Assembly: GCA_026261815.1 (NCBI GenBank)
Contig: JAMPIT010000481.1
Coordinates: forward strand, 4,816,001-4,880,000
Direction of reading: 5' to 3'
Length of the DNA: 64,000 nt
DNA from: Monarcha castaneiventris obscurior
Lineage: Eukaryota > Chordata > Aves > Passeriformes > Monarchidae
Positions 11,955 to 24,260 of this stretch are shown piece by piece. The stretch's first letter is position 1, and the number at the start of each line of letters is the position of its first letter. Made by a program: the position numbers and the translations under genes. The notes below the pieces were generated by a model. It saw only the letters and a list, made by a program, of their open reading frames with translations. It did no database searches and was not told the DNA's origin.

Positions 11955-12463
11955 TCCCCACTCCCTGATGGACACAGCCATGGTTCCTGGTGTGCTCCCT
12001 GAGGAATGAGTTCCATGTTCTCTATCCACCTCCTCAGTTCCCCTTCCCTAAGGGACACAGCCATCGCTCCTGGTGTGCTCCCTGAGGAATGAGTTCCATG
12101 TTCTCAATGCACCTCCTCAGTTCCCCTTCCCTGATGGACACAGCCATGGTTCCTGGTGTGCTCCCTGAGGAATGAGTTCCATGTTCTCAATCCACCCCCT
12201 CAGTCCCTGCTCCCTGAGGGACACAGCCATCATTCCTGGTGTCCTGGTGTGCTCCCTAAGGAATGAGTTCCATGTTCTCAATCCACCTCCTCAGTCCCCA
12301 CTCCCTGATGGACACAGCCATGGTTCCTGGTGTGCTCCCTAAGGAATGAGTTCCATGTTCTCTATCCACCCCCTCAATTCCCCCTCCCTGAGGGACACAG
12401 CCATGGTTCCTGGTGTGCTCCCTAAGGAATGAGTTCAATGCTCTCAATCCACCTCCTCCTCCA
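11955..12463. repeat. 83-bp minisatellite, about six copies
   Basis: The marker GACACAGCCAT recurs at 11971, 12054, 12137, 12220, 12311 and 12394. That is a spacing of 83 bp, except for one 91-bp interval caused by an 8-bp local duplication around 12235-12248. Each unit also carries GAATGAGTTCCATGTTCTC. Copies differ by scattered substitutions. Because 83 is not a multiple of three, the reverse-strand open frames through the array change phase from copy to copy, which argues against coding. This is a variable tandem repeat. Confidence 0.95.
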
Positions 12464-14090
12464 GGCAAAGAGGAATTCTCTGTGCTGGATTCTCTGGGCC
12501 TGGACCATTGGCAGTGAACAACCTGACAGGCAATGATTGTCCCCAAATCCTGCAGGATATTTTGGGGTAGTGTGGGTGATAAGGGTGTTACATCCTCCTG
12601 CACTGCTGCTGTTGCATAAATTGAAAATCACCTTTTACAATGTCTGAGTTCATGTTAAAAGACGGAAAAGAAAAAAAAAATGCAAGTCTTCCAGCTACAA
12701 ATAGAATTTCCTCTATATTTTTATTTTGTTATGTTATCAGCTTACACTCAGTATAAATTCCTCCTTTCCTAGAAATGAGACTCCAATGATATATTTAGAA
12801 ATAGAATGAGCTCTCAAAAGCTTTTTTTTTTTAAATGCCTATGTAGAATCTGCTAAACCCCAACTGCATCCTGTTCCTTTAAAAACTACTCTCAAATCCG
12901 ACGGTTAAAAAAGGCCATTTTTGTGGAAGAAACTATTTGTATCAAATATCATGAGAAAATAAGTGCATCATGACAATTTTGAACATCTTTTATGATTTGA
13001 TTGTCAGTAACGAGGCCCACAGGAGAGTGATAAATGTGAAGCACGAAAAATATCTATTTCACTTAGATAGCAAATTATGCAACTCAGTGCTTGATAGCAC
13101 TTGGCAAAATACAAATGTAGTTGAATGGAATTGAAATTGTTGCTCTCTGCCTAAGACACAGGTAATATCACCAGGGGTCCTGTCTTCAGATATTTATAAG
13201 AGCTAAGAGTTTAAGTAATAGTAGCAGTAATACAAAATTACCTTTAAACATTGAAAACATTTTTACTTTGTTACAGGGTGTAATTTACACTTTTTCTCTA
13301 ATGGCTTACAGACTGAAAATGATATACTAATGCAATTTTTCAAATTTAGTTACCTTTTTGTGTTCTAAAATTATGTGCTCTCTCTTTTCCCTGTTTGTCA
13401 TTCCTCAGGTTCCATTTAATTCCATGTTCGTAGAGTTTTATAATTTATCTACTTGTCATAAAAGTTTTCTAGACTTTTAAAAATACGAAGTACTCCCAAT
13501 AAACTCTGACAAAAATGCTTCCAGTTCAACTTTTAGAAATTTTTCAATTTTGTTTTGAACTATTACCATACATTTTGGTGGTGGAGTGAGATTTTTCATG
13601 AAGTGACATCAAGCAAGGGAAGGGAAAAATGATCAGAGAAGAGATTCACTCAAACCATTTATATTAACCTGTCTCTTCACTTATAGATTTATATTCCTTC
13701 TTATCCTGCATGGAAGGATAGGAGATAAATATAGGAATGTGCTCTACAGCTATGCCTTAGCTCAGGATGGCAAATGAAACTGTGAGAACTTTCAAGATTT
13801 CAAAATTTGCCTTCTCTCAAATCATGAAGAAAAGTTTATTCCATTGGCTAATTAAAAAAAGATCATTTTAAATGAAGTGTTCAGTTTTGATCATTTCAAA
13901 TCACTTTCTCCCAGTGCTGATATTTTTACATGTTCATTTATTTGTTTTATAGGCGTTTTTCTTCCAATTAGTTTGGATTTTGAAACCAAGAGCTATTTCT
14001 CCTTAAGCAATGTGAAAACAGACTATTTTGACAGGATGCCTCTTTAAAACTCACAAAATGATATTTCTCTAACCAACCCTTTTCACTCAA
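12464..14090. other. AT-rich unique sequence, partly enhancer-like
   Basis: After about 150 bp of GC-richer flank, the sequence is AT-rich and almost free of open frames. The stretch at about 12930-13290 is unique, lacks simple repeats and resembles a conserved non-coding element in texture. No gene or RNA is recognised. Function is unknown. Confidence 0.4.
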
Positions 14091-17000
14091 ATAAATGATG
14101 TTTCAACACGTCACCCCAGGAAAGTTTAATCCACAAAATCAAGATTGTATTTACTGTGCCCTCTATTTCTTCCTGAGCATTTCCAACACCATTGAAGTCC
14201 TTCACTACCACGACACCAAAACATGACAGGGGTTGCCCAAATGCCAGCTCCTCACCAGGACACCTTTCAGGCAAAGGATTATTTTTGGGAATTGTGAGAG
14301 GGGGTGAGGGTTTCTCCCTCTCAGTGCTCCCCATCCCCTTCTCTCCAGGGGCTCTGCTCTTGCTGGAGGCATGGGGCCACCTGAGCTTGAGGGGATCCTT
14401 GGCAAATCCCTGTGCTCTCCTCCCTCCTCCTCCCCAACGAGCAAGAAACTCCTTGTGCACCCCACCCTGCACCCACTCTGCTCCCAGCACCCCAAACCCT
14501 GCACCCACTCTGCTCCCAGCACTCCAAATCCAATGGGAATGAGCCGAATTTGGCAGAGCTGGGCTGTCCCAGACCCTCCCAGTGCCCCTGGGTGCTGCTG
14601 CACTGGAGGAGGACAAGGAGCCAATGCAGATCCTGCAGCTGGGATAGAGGAGATGCAGTGCTTTAGGATTTAATAACTTGGAGAGGGACTCTAGGTTCCC
14701 CTTTTGTGAAAAAAACTACAGAAAAAAATTAATTGCAATAAATAAAGAAAAGACAGGCTCGGGGAATGCAGGCTCTGACTGTGTGCAGCTGTTAAAAGGC
14801 TGGATTCATATTGCATATGAGGAGAGGTGTCACCCTCAGAGTTCACAGCCCGATTTTAATGGGAGTAATTCCCTACATTCCCCTAAAAAACTCAGTCTGA
14901 CACACATTTTATCCCTTTTGGCATTGCCTTTCGTGTAAGGTTGCTCTGCTCTGGTGAGCACTTGCCTTTTTCACCCTATCCACAGCTTTTCAGCAATAAT
15001 GGACAATGTTATTGTCAGGCCCTAAAAACCATCACCTGCCTCTTTTATTGCTCTGCACAACTTTGTCTGGAGTCCAGGGCAGCTTTCGGTTTTCCCATAT
15101 CTGTTGTTCTTATCTCACTGGGATCAAATGGCAGCTTCCTGGGAGCTTTGTGGGGCTGGCACCGTGCCACAGAAGGCAGGAAGATATGAATTCTCTTTTC
15201 ATATCCCGTTTCCTTGTGGTGTAACTGTAAACTTGTACCAAAAGACACCAGAAAACCCAGCAGCATTTAAGAAGCCTAAAAAGCTGATGGGTAATTACTG
15301 AGATTAACAAAAGCTCCATGGAACCAGGGATCAAAACTCCTAAAAACTGCAATCCCGATGAAGAGTTGTGAATGAAAACGGCAGCATTTTGATGGGAATG
15401 TGTGCACAAGTGCCTGATGCAGTTGTAAATAAGGCATTTAAATGACTCGGGGATCTGCAAGCCCTATGGAACTCTCCTGGGGAAGCTGTTGACAAATTAA
15501 AGCTGCTATTGCTACTCTTCCATTAGCTTTTGTATCCTAAACACATCATTAGGTGGTATTTCATGGCATAAAACTCTTACCTGCTTCAAGATTGATTTGA
15601 AATGGAAGACTCTTACAAGAATATACAGTCCCTTTGGGTTCGAGCTGGGAGGATCAGTCGGAATAAATTTATTGCTTGAAAAGGGTCTTGTTTATTCAGT
15701 CTGAAAATGCTTCATTTTCTTAAAAATTCTCATATTTATAAATAAGTAATATGTTGAACTTATTCACTAGATTATTGCTATGGATACTTTACTTTTGAGC
15801 AGTTTGTTACATATCTTAAATATTTCAAATGCAGATCTTTATATTTGGATTATTTTTTCTCTCAGACTTTCAAACTTCATTCCAAGTGTTGGGACCTCTG
15901 ATTCTGCATTTTCTTTTTTTTTTTTTCTGAGCAAAATGCCAAAATATTAATTGTAAAAGAGGATATTATTATCAATACAACTGAAAGCTCCTGAAGATGA
16001 GAATAACTGATTTTTTTTTGGTCAAAACTATCTTCAACATGAATATTAGCAGGGGATTCCAAACACATCTTTTAGCCTGCTAATAGTTCTGTTCACAGGA
16101 ATCCTGCTCCTGTCAGGAGAGGAGAGCATTTAGAAGACTGCCACTGTCACCAAGACAAATAAATATCTTGAGTTTCCTGAAAAGACATCTCACACTTTCA
16201 CTTCTATTAGATGCCTCTTTTCTAAAATTATTGCAGCTAAAAAGTCCAGTAGACAGTGTGATTTTAGGAGAGCTTTTAGGAAAAAAAAAAGGCAAAAACC
16301 ACAAAAAACAAACCCACCTCTTTGAAATAACATTTAAGATGCACTTGAAAATTCTTCTCCCCAAACACAAAGGAAATTTAAAGTTAAAGCTGAAAATCTG
16401 GCTGGAAACCATGTCCTTAAATCAACCTACCTCTCCTTAGCTTTGCAGGGAATCTCACACACTGTACTAATGCCATATGTGCCACAACACACAGGAATAA
16501 TGGGGTGAATTGAGGACAGTGTCACACCATACTGAGTTCCTCTTAATTCAAAATTTCTTCCTTGCTTTTAAGAGGGAAGTTTACAACCCTGCCAAAATGG
16601 CACTTCTTCTTTTTTTTTTTTTTCTTAAATATACAGAGTGAAAAAAAATGCAGCATGAGAGCACACAACTTCTGGAGAGAGAACTGAGAGAGCTGCTGAA
16701 AGTGGGATGTGTACAAATATGTGTAAACTGCCTAAAGCCTGCAGAGAGCAAGGGGAGCAGTGAGAACCCAACAAGGGACAACAGACCTGCACAGCTGAAA
16801 AAGGCCCAGGTTTAGCTCCCCAGACAGCCCCAAAATCAAATCAGGATGGGAATTTGAAGCTTCTCTGCCTCACAATTGAGTGGCAGTCAGCATTTGGGGA
16901 TTGATTTTAGCAGATACCAGCAGCAGAGTGGAAAGTACAGCCAGGCTGTGAAACACAGGGTATGGAACACTTTAATGACTCCGTGCAGACTTCAGCAGTT

Positions 17001-17900
17001 TCACTTTATGGGGCTTCGTGGGAAAAAAAATAAATAAATGCTGTTGATTGACTGTTTCCATCCTCTTGGGTTTTGCACGCCTCTTGCATTTCCCCTGAGG
17101 TGTTTTTCAGGCATAGATCAGAGTTCAGGACAGGGCAGGGCTGCGAGGTGGCCCTGGCAGGGCTGGGAATGAGCTGCTCAGCTCAGTCCTGTTCCCAAGT
17201 GCAGAGCACCTTCTGGGGCTCCAGCATCACTTCAACCCAGATTCCCTTTCCACACAAAGTCAGAATTCTGCTCCAATTTAGTTTTTGTACGGACAAGCTT
17301 CAGTCACAACTTTGCCTAGATTTGAAGAAATGTTTGATACAATAGTTTCATCCAGCTCCGCTTTCAACTGCTGATCTGAAAACCTCTTGTCTCACATTTT
17401 TTAACTCGTGTCATTTGATATTCAAGTTTCCTTCAAATTTCCTCTCGTCTGAAGGCAGAATCAAGCTCCCTCGTTTCCTGGGAATGCATAGGTTATGTGA
17501 CAAGACATACAAACAGTTTTGATCATCAGGAAAATTTACTGCTCCACAATATTGCAGTTTTAATTAGCAGTAAAGTGAAATGAAAACTCTGCTGCCATGT
17601 GATTAGAACATGGCTTTACAATCGTGGGAAGGGACTCTGGTACTCCATATAATGGATGGGATTTCTACGTTTATTTATGGTTCTACAAGGGTGTTGGGAA
17701 TTTGTAGGAAAACTTCAAAGAATTGACAGGAATATATTCAGTTTCTTTGTCTGTCACATGAAGGATAACTTAACTTTTGTGGTAAAATGCGGTTTTTTTC
17801 TTACTGCTTAACTGAGCAAGACTTCCTGCTTCCACGAGTTTCTTCCCTAAGCTGTTCCTGCAAGGACACCCTTCATTTCATATTGTATTTCATATTCCTT
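14091..17900. other. Non-coding sequence with short homopolymers
   Basis: A GC-rich patch at about 14220-14660 holds chance frames on both strands. The rest is mixed to AT-rich, with T tracts near 15910-15926 and 16610-16623. The stretch at 15480-16080 is AT-rich and unique. No gene is recognised. A 32-bp duplication at 14465-14528 is listed separately. Confidence 0.5.
14465..14528. repeat. Two-copy 32-bp tandem duplication
   Basis: The unit CCCTGCACCCACTCTGCTCC plus 12 further bases occurs twice in direct succession, at 14465-14496 and 14497-14528, with one visible difference near the end. It is a recent local duplication in GC-rich sequence. Confidence 0.85.
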
Positions 17901-18720
17901 GTTTACTTGTAACCAAAACAGGCTGGGGGAGCAAAGTGGGCCTGGAGCAGGTGAGGAGAGGCTGCCTGAGACCCTCTCGCATCCCTGTGGTGGTCACTGA
18001 AGGGGCTGCCCATGGGGGGAAGGATGTGAGGCTGCTCATTCCACCCAAATCCATCTGGCAATGGAGAACGGGGAGCTCTGAGTTGCCCTGGCCCTGTGCT
18101 GCCATAAAATGCTCTGCAGGCTCCTTTCCCTGCTCCCAGCTCTCCAAAGCAGCTCTGTGGCCCCTGGAGCACTGAGCGCTGCTGCCTGGGACAGACCCGA
18201 GCGCTGAGGGGGCAGCTGTGAGCTGGCAGAAATTTGGGAGCATCTCCACTTGTGCAGGGCTTTGCAAATGTCCCGTGCCCAGCTCTGTTCAGCCTCAGCT
18301 GCTGAGCCCTGTTGAGCTGGGCTGCTCTGTGCTGGAGCCTCAAAAATGCAGCTCCGGCCGGCTGACAGAGGACAGCAATTCCAGGGAAAGGATTTGCCTC
18401 CCCTGCTCCGTGCTCTGGAGCAGAAACTGCTGGAAAGGTGGCAGGAGCAGGTCACACTCAGGGAGGAAAGGGACAAAGTCTCCAGTCCCTGCGAGCTGCA
18501 GCACCTGAGCTGGGGCAAGCACAAGTCCCCTGGCATTGATGACAGGGAGGACACTCAAGGGACTCTGCCACAAACAAATGATCTCACTCCCAGCTCACTT
18601 TCTCCTTGCAGTGAACAAAAATCAGCAGAATGAAAAGCAAAGTCTGACTTGCAATCAATCTTCATTAAGAGTCAGATTCTTTCAGAGCAGCTCCATAAAC
18701 AGTATTTTTGTGAATTAAAA
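17901..18720. other. GC-rich patch with overlapping open frames
   Basis: This GC-rich segment carries open frames of 70 to 172 codons in several phases on both strands. That pattern is typical of GC-rich DNA with few stop codons rather than of a gene. One plus-strand frame at 18346-18633 contains a charged, leucine-spaced stretch (residues about 24-52) that would look like a coiled coil. No start, splice or polyadenylation context supports it. CpG pairs are only moderately frequent. Confidence 0.4.
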
Positions 18721-20339
18721 ATAACATCGTGTTAATTACAGTTCTGCATTACCTTTTTTGTTATGGCATGTTAGGCATACTCCTACTTTACAGAATGCCA
18801 ATAACTCTTCACAATTCCCCGGGATTACAGTTCCCTCCTCAGATAAAGGAACAATCCTTTGAGATGATGGCACATCAAATATGCCTTCATATTTCTGTCT
18901 CCTGTTTCGCAGCCTGTGCCATATTGTGCACAAGCTGAAGCAGCACAATACACCACATCTGCCATTCACAGGGCCACCTTTGAAACTGGCCCAAATTTTC
19001 TTCTCTACTGATCTACGGATCGCATCCTGTGTTACAGTTGTTCCTTTTCAAATCCAGTTAAAGCTGGAAAATCAGCTTTTTGGTGGCTGTTGTGTGCAAA
19101 GAGCTCTCGGGGTGAAGCATCCCGTCCCAACACAAAGCTGTTTTGTCCTGTGAGAGCAAATTCACCTCCTGGGCTCTCCTGGTGTGTAGCCCCTGGATTC
19201 CAGCTACCGCCAGTGCTGAGGTTCAGGCAGGACACAGAGCCCCAGGTGAGAAACAGACACAGAGCCAGAGGCAGAGAGGGAACCCCAGGGCTTGTCTGTG
19301 CCTGCAGGCCAAATAATGAATTTATTTTGCATTTAACGTGCCTGAATTCGGGACAGGATGGAAGCAGTGCCCGGCACAGGCTGCTGACCCTGCTGATGGA
19401 CTCTGCACTGGCCTCACCCAGGGCTGGCAGGGTCTCGAGCTGTACTTTTTCAATCTAAAGACAAGGAGCAATATTCCTTCTGCTGCCCATTTCCAGTGTC
19501 ATCTCTGGAGCCAGGCTCTGAAAGCAGCATTCCTGAAGCGCTGTTAACAGGAGCCGGGTGCTCAATGCTCAGGTCAGAGTGTGCTGTGCAGAGCCATATC
19601 CTGGGGTCAGGATGCAATCTCCCAAAGAAAGTTACGAAATCCATGCCTGTGAGCCCTGTTTTGGGCATCTAACCCAGAAATTGTTCCTAACAACTGGAAT
19701 GAGATAGGATCAAGACATTACATGTCAGCAGAAATATCCTCTCCTTCTCCCCCAGTCCTCGGGATATTCAGATTTCACGAAACTTGTGTAGGAATTTCCA
19801 TGACTCATTCCCCAGTAATCCATCTTTCATTGCTTTATTTGTGACACTGCCACAAAAGACTGAAAATCAGGATTTTTTTTCCTTTTGCTTGAGAGGTGAA
19901 TTCACCATTTCAAGCCAAATGCTTTTGTGTAGCATCTGTTTAGACACTGGGTGCATCCCCAGTGCAGGGGCAGAGCACATCAGCACCAATCCTTCAGCCC
20001 AGAGCTGCATTTGCTGCAAACCTTTGTGCACACGAAACCTGAAGTGCAGAGGGACCACAGAATAAGCATGAGTTGGAGTTACAGAGGCTTTCTGCAGATA
20101 AATATTCTTTAAACACCAGGCAGAGGCAGCCCTGTGAGGCACAGGGGGAGAGCAGCCAGGAGAGCCAAGCAAGGACTCGTGGATGGGGAAGGTGTTGAAA
20201 ACACCTGGATTGACAACACTGTTTTAGATAGAGAAACTGGAACTCGATGCAGAAAGAGCAAGGCTCACAGGAACAAATAAGCAAATTTCACAGAAGGAAA
20301 GCAAGAGGGGAAGAAAGAATAAAGGAAAAAAAGAAAATT
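18721..20339. other. Non-coding sequence, nothing recognised
   Basis: This is mixed composition with chance frames. A purine-rich tract lies at about 20293-20336. No domain or repeat is visible. Confidence 0.5.
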
Positions 20340-20770
20340 CCCCTACAGGTTTAGCCGATAATGTCAACAAGCATCATTCTTACTGCTCTCTCACTATATG
20401 TCAAGTCCTCTATTGCTTCTAATCTGTTGTAAGCTATATTCTCTATAGACAGATATAACACCAGAGGAGAACATTAAGACCACCTATTCATATTTTTTTG
20501 ACATTTGAAGTACAGTCAGACCTCGGTAGGACTTCAGCTTTGGCACAGAGTGAATCTGTGATCTTATCAAATATGCAATCCCACATAAAGCAACTGCTGA
20601 GCTGCACAAGAGTCACATAAATATTAAAGCGTTCAGAATGGTTAACTCATCAAGCAAGCTGCCTGTCTGGACAGATGGACGGAAGGACTGAGGAATACAT
20701 CATGCAAAATCTTGAATTTAGGCTGCGTGAAGGAAGCGCTTTCAGAAATGAGACAAGCACATACAAAAAA
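20340..20770. other. Candidate conserved non-coding element
   Basis: The block is unique, AT-leaning and low in open frames, without simple repeats except one T run near 20493. It is flanked by purine-rich sequence upstream. Texture resembles vertebrate enhancers, but no specific motif arrangement stands out. Conservation was not testable here. Confidence 0.25.
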
Positions 20771-21649
20771 AGCCCACATTTACTACATATGTGGTCATCT
20801 CTGGCTTTTAATCAGGAAAGGTTTAAACCAAATTTCCCTGGAGTGTGATTCCGAAGGAGAAGATGATAGAGAGGATGTGTTAGGGTGCTGATCAGGGAGC
20901 CAATATATTTCAGAGCTGGTATAAGCCTGCATTTATCCTACAGGGAAAAGCACAGGCAGAGAGAAGATGTGTTATTTTGTAAACAACATATGAAGGCTAT
21001 CTGGTGATCAGAGATTGCAGTATTTTCCATCCCTCTGCTTGTGTGGAGCAGGTGGAGCCATCTTTTACAAAAATTAAAAGGCATTCAAACAGGGCCCGTT
21101 GTTAACCAGTGCAGGGAGCTCGAGGAGGCAGCGCTGGGTGCGAGTTAAACGCTCTGGGTGGGCACTGGGGCTCTCCAGCTGCGTCTGAGGGAGGGAGCTC
21201 AGCACCTCACACACATCTGTTCCTTTAACGCCAAACTGCAAACACGTGAGCGTTTTCCAGGGAGGAGGCAGAGGCACTGTGATGTCTGCACCTGCTTTTC
21301 AGAGGTGCTGAATTCCCTCTGCTCCCAGTGACAGGGGCACATGGAGATGGGGATCCCAGTGACAGGGAGACAAAGAGATTGGGCTCCCAGTGGCAGGGAC
21401 ACACGGACACCGGGCTCCAGCAGCTCAGCTGGGGTGGGCTAAAGGCCCTTCTCCCACAGCCCAGGCTCAGGGCTGTTGTTGGTGTCTTTCCATAAATGTC
21501 ACTATGGTGTTGAGCCCCAGGTGGAGATCTGGCCCTTATTTTAGGGTTTAAGAGCGAGTAAATGTCGAGCACTTTGTCCCCCAGACTCCCAGACAGGGAT
21601 TCCTGCCACATCTGCCCAGCTGTGCCCCTTGCAACCCCTCCTTTGGGAA
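20771..21649. other. Non-coding sequence, GC-rich toward the minisatellite
   Basis: The first 300 bases are AT-leaning. From about 21090 GC and CpG rise, including several CpG pairs at 21095-21255, and a GTGACAGGG-type phrase recurs at about 21328-21395. The 307-codon minus-strand frame that starts at 22148 ends here, but most of its length is the tandem repeat. Confidence 0.5.
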
Positions 21650-22090
21650 GGTGATGGGGATGGCTGATGGGATGATCTGGGGATGGATCTGGGGATGGCT
21701 GATGGGATGGATCTGGGGATGGATCTGGGGATGGCTGATGGGATGGATCTGGGGATGGATCTGGGGATGGCTGATGGGATGGATCTGGGGATGGATCTGG
21801 GGATGGCTGACGGGATGGATCTGGGGATGGCTGATGGGACGGATGAAGGGACGGATGAAGGGACGGATGAAGGGCTGGCTGACGGGGTGGATGTGGGGAT
21901 GGCTGATGGGACAGATGTGGGGATGGATGAAGGGACAGATGAAGGGATGGATGAAGGGATGAATGTGGGAATGGATGAGGGGCTGGCTGACGGGACGGAT
22001 GAAGGAATGGATGAAGGGATGGATGTGGGGCTGGATGAAGGGCTGGCTGATGGGACAGATGAAGGGCTGGATGAAGGGCTGGCAGCCCCA
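21650..22090. repeat. 12-bp-periodic G-rich minisatellite
   Basis: The marker GCTGA recurs at 21663, 21698, 21734, 21770 and 21806. This gives a 36-bp higher-order unit built from three 12-bp subunits of the GGATGGATCTGG kind. From about 21836 the array switches to degenerate 12-mers such as GGGACGGATGAA. Since 12 is a multiple of three, stop-free frames persist in several phases on both strands (103 and 142 codons plus strand, 307 and 232 codons minus strand). They encode only low-complexity repeats and are not credible genes. Dense G runs suggest quadruplex potential. Confidence 0.95.
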
Positions 22091-22214
22091 GGCACAGGCC
22101 AGGGAGGCTGAGCAGAAGCGACAGCTCGGAGAAGCCTGGCAGTACCATCTAGTGGGTGCTGCCTCGCACAGGCAGCTGCTCCCAAGGAGGAAGGGAGAAA
22201 AGAGGACAGAGAGC

Positions 22215-22370
22215 AGAGAAATAAAACATTCTTTATCACTGCTCTTGACAGGTATTATATTGTACTATAGTGCCATTTGTTTAGTTACTGCTACAGCAAG
22301 TGCTGTGCAGAAATCTTATAAGCAGCCATATGGCACCTCTGAATGAAAGCCATTATGCTTTTATGAGTAA
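22215..22370. other. Candidate conserved non-coding element
   Basis: This unique stretch immediately follows the minisatellite flank and contains GCCATATGGC-like and TTATGCTTTTATGAG strings. It has no simple repeats. It is a weak, texture-based candidate for a regulatory element. Confidence 0.25.
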
Positions 22371-22940
22371 CCCACACTGTCTCTGCTCGGGGAAAGAACC
22401 TCCGTTTGCACCAAATGTCATTTTCCTATTCTGAAAGGAAGAAAATATTTCTGACTTTCACTGAACTCCACAAACCTGAGCTGATTCTCCTCTCCTGACA
22501 GTGTTTACACAGAGCCTAAGCCCACTGGAGGTCTCAAATACCCACCAGGTATTTCACTACTGACATTTTGCTGTTTCCATGCTCGTGCTTTTCAGCTGCG
22601 CCATGTTAAACAACCCTGTTTGCAGCTAATATTAGATTCTATAGTTACCAGTTCATTAACATTTTATAATTTACCATCCATTACACTTGACAGCCACTGT
22701 CCAGCCATCCTTAGCACTGTTTTAAAAAGGAGTTTTTAAAAGCCCCTTAGGAACAGAAAGTTTATTCTCTGAACAGGGTAAAAATAACAAGTCATTAAAA
22801 ATTCCTGGTACCTGGATGCAATATCTGGGCTGCACCTCTTAAATTAACTCCGTGCTTTTGCCGTGCAGAGCAAAGTTTTTGTGGTGACTGGAAAAAAAAT
22901 ATTTTCTTCTCCATCAGTTTGTGTTTCCAACTCTCCCATG
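22371..22940. other. Non-coding sequence, nothing recognised
   Basis: AT-leaning unique sequence without long open frames. No repeat or RNA could be identified. Confidence 0.5.
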
Positions 22941-23180
22941 CTGCATTAAAAGTGCGTTGTGTTCTGGGATTGGGTTGTTAAACACTGAGAAAGGGTCTGG
23001 AACTTGCTGGTCGAGGTTAGGTTAAAGGAAAAGCAAAATTTCTGCTCTACATGCAGGCAACTGAACTTCTCTAAAGCTGTGTATGTCTGCATGCTGAATT
23101 TGCATGTCAAATGCTGGGATTGCAGACACAATTGCAGAAAGTGCATATGCAAATTAGACACTTAGAAATGAACATATTTA
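22941..23180. promoter_or_regulatory. Inverted pair of perfect octamer (POU) motifs
   Basis: ATTTGCAT lies at 23098-23105 and ATGCAAAT at 23147-23154. These are two exact octamers facing each other 49 bp apart, in unique sequence. Octamers are bound by POU-domain factors of the OCT family. Regulatory function is inferred and conservation untested. Confidence 0.35.
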
Positions 23181-23329
23181 TATATGACAGCCACTAAACA
23201 GATCAGTCCCGTGTCCACTTCTGTATATACATTGCGTGTATTTGCCTTTTCTTACAATATATTAAAAATATTTATCAAAATATTTATTTAAAAAGAAGAA
23301 AAGAAGAGAAGGCTTCATTAAAATAGAGC

Positions 23330-24260
23330 CTATGTAGAGACATGTTGTTAAAAGGAATCTAAATAATCTCACTTCCCTGCTCCAGATAATTAACACTCTT
23401 CAGCAAGAACTTTTCTCTAAATATCAGTCTTCTTTTAGAGAGATTTGCCATTTTCCTGCATTCATTATCTCACCAGAGCAAAGTGAAGCCATGCACCAGA
23501 AATACTGCAGGGATCATGCAGGATGTAATTGCTCTAATGCTTTGCATATTTATGTTTGAGCCCTTTTTATGAAGTGTTACTTTAAAAAAAGAAGGATCAG
23601 TTCATCTTTAAAAGGGAGTGATTGATTGCTGCCAGTCAGGCATTCCTTCATTCTTGGCTTCTCTCTTAGTCTCTGTAATAAGTTTTTCAGGAACCCCAGC
23701 CTGCTATTAAAGAACAGCATTCATCATAAGCCAAGCAGAGAGGAGGCAGACTTTGATGGGCACAATACCATATTTCAATCTACAGTGTCCTTTTTGTTAA
23801 ACTTGAGCTGCTGCCTCATTAGCGCTCGAGCAAAAATACACAAAGCCTTTTGTAAATATTAATCAGAAATGTACAAAACCCCTCTCCAGACTAAATTACT
23901 TATTATTGGGCTCTCTCCAGGTGATAATATCTAACTAAAAATTCTGTTTGCCTAAATTGTGGGAGAAAAATACCTTTTTATGTACATTTTATGAAGCGCT
24001 CTTACAAGGATAAGTGTTTTAAGTAAATGCATTTCTTTAGTATTTTCCCCCTTTTTTGACATCCATCCTTCACAGAGCAGAAATATGCAGCCCTGCTGTA
24101 TGTTGTAGGCTGCAGCATTCATCTGAGCAGTGTGAGGTTTAAATTCCTGATATCCAGGTTTATTTCTGGCACTGCTGATTAATATGAGAGTGCTTTTTCA
24201 TGTTTTCCTGCTGAGCTTAAACTTAATAGATGTGAGGCTGGGACTTTAGGCACACTGAAT
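23330..24260. other. Long candidate conserved non-coding block
   Basis: About 930 bp of unique AT-rich sequence with few simple repeats carries a PBX/HOX-like TGATTGATTG at 23619-23628. Other motifs are an octamer-like CTTTGCATATTTA near 23540 and TAAT cores near 23860, 23930 and 24180. Open frames are short. The texture is the most enhancer-like of the window over such a length. This is inference from composition and motifs only. Confidence 0.4.

Noticed and set aside
11537..12064. 175-codon minus-strand open frame
   Set aside because: It runs into the 83-bp minisatellite and has no recognisable domain. Phase is not maintained across repeat copies.
14083..14616. 177-codon minus-strand frame
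   Set aside because: GC-rich chance frame that includes the 32-bp duplication; other phases are open in the same interval.
21225..22148. 307-codon minus-strand open frame and overlapping 232-codon frame
   Set aside because: The frames owe their length to the 12-bp-periodic array, and plus-strand phases are open too. The serine-, proline- and histidine-rich translation is a repeat artefact.
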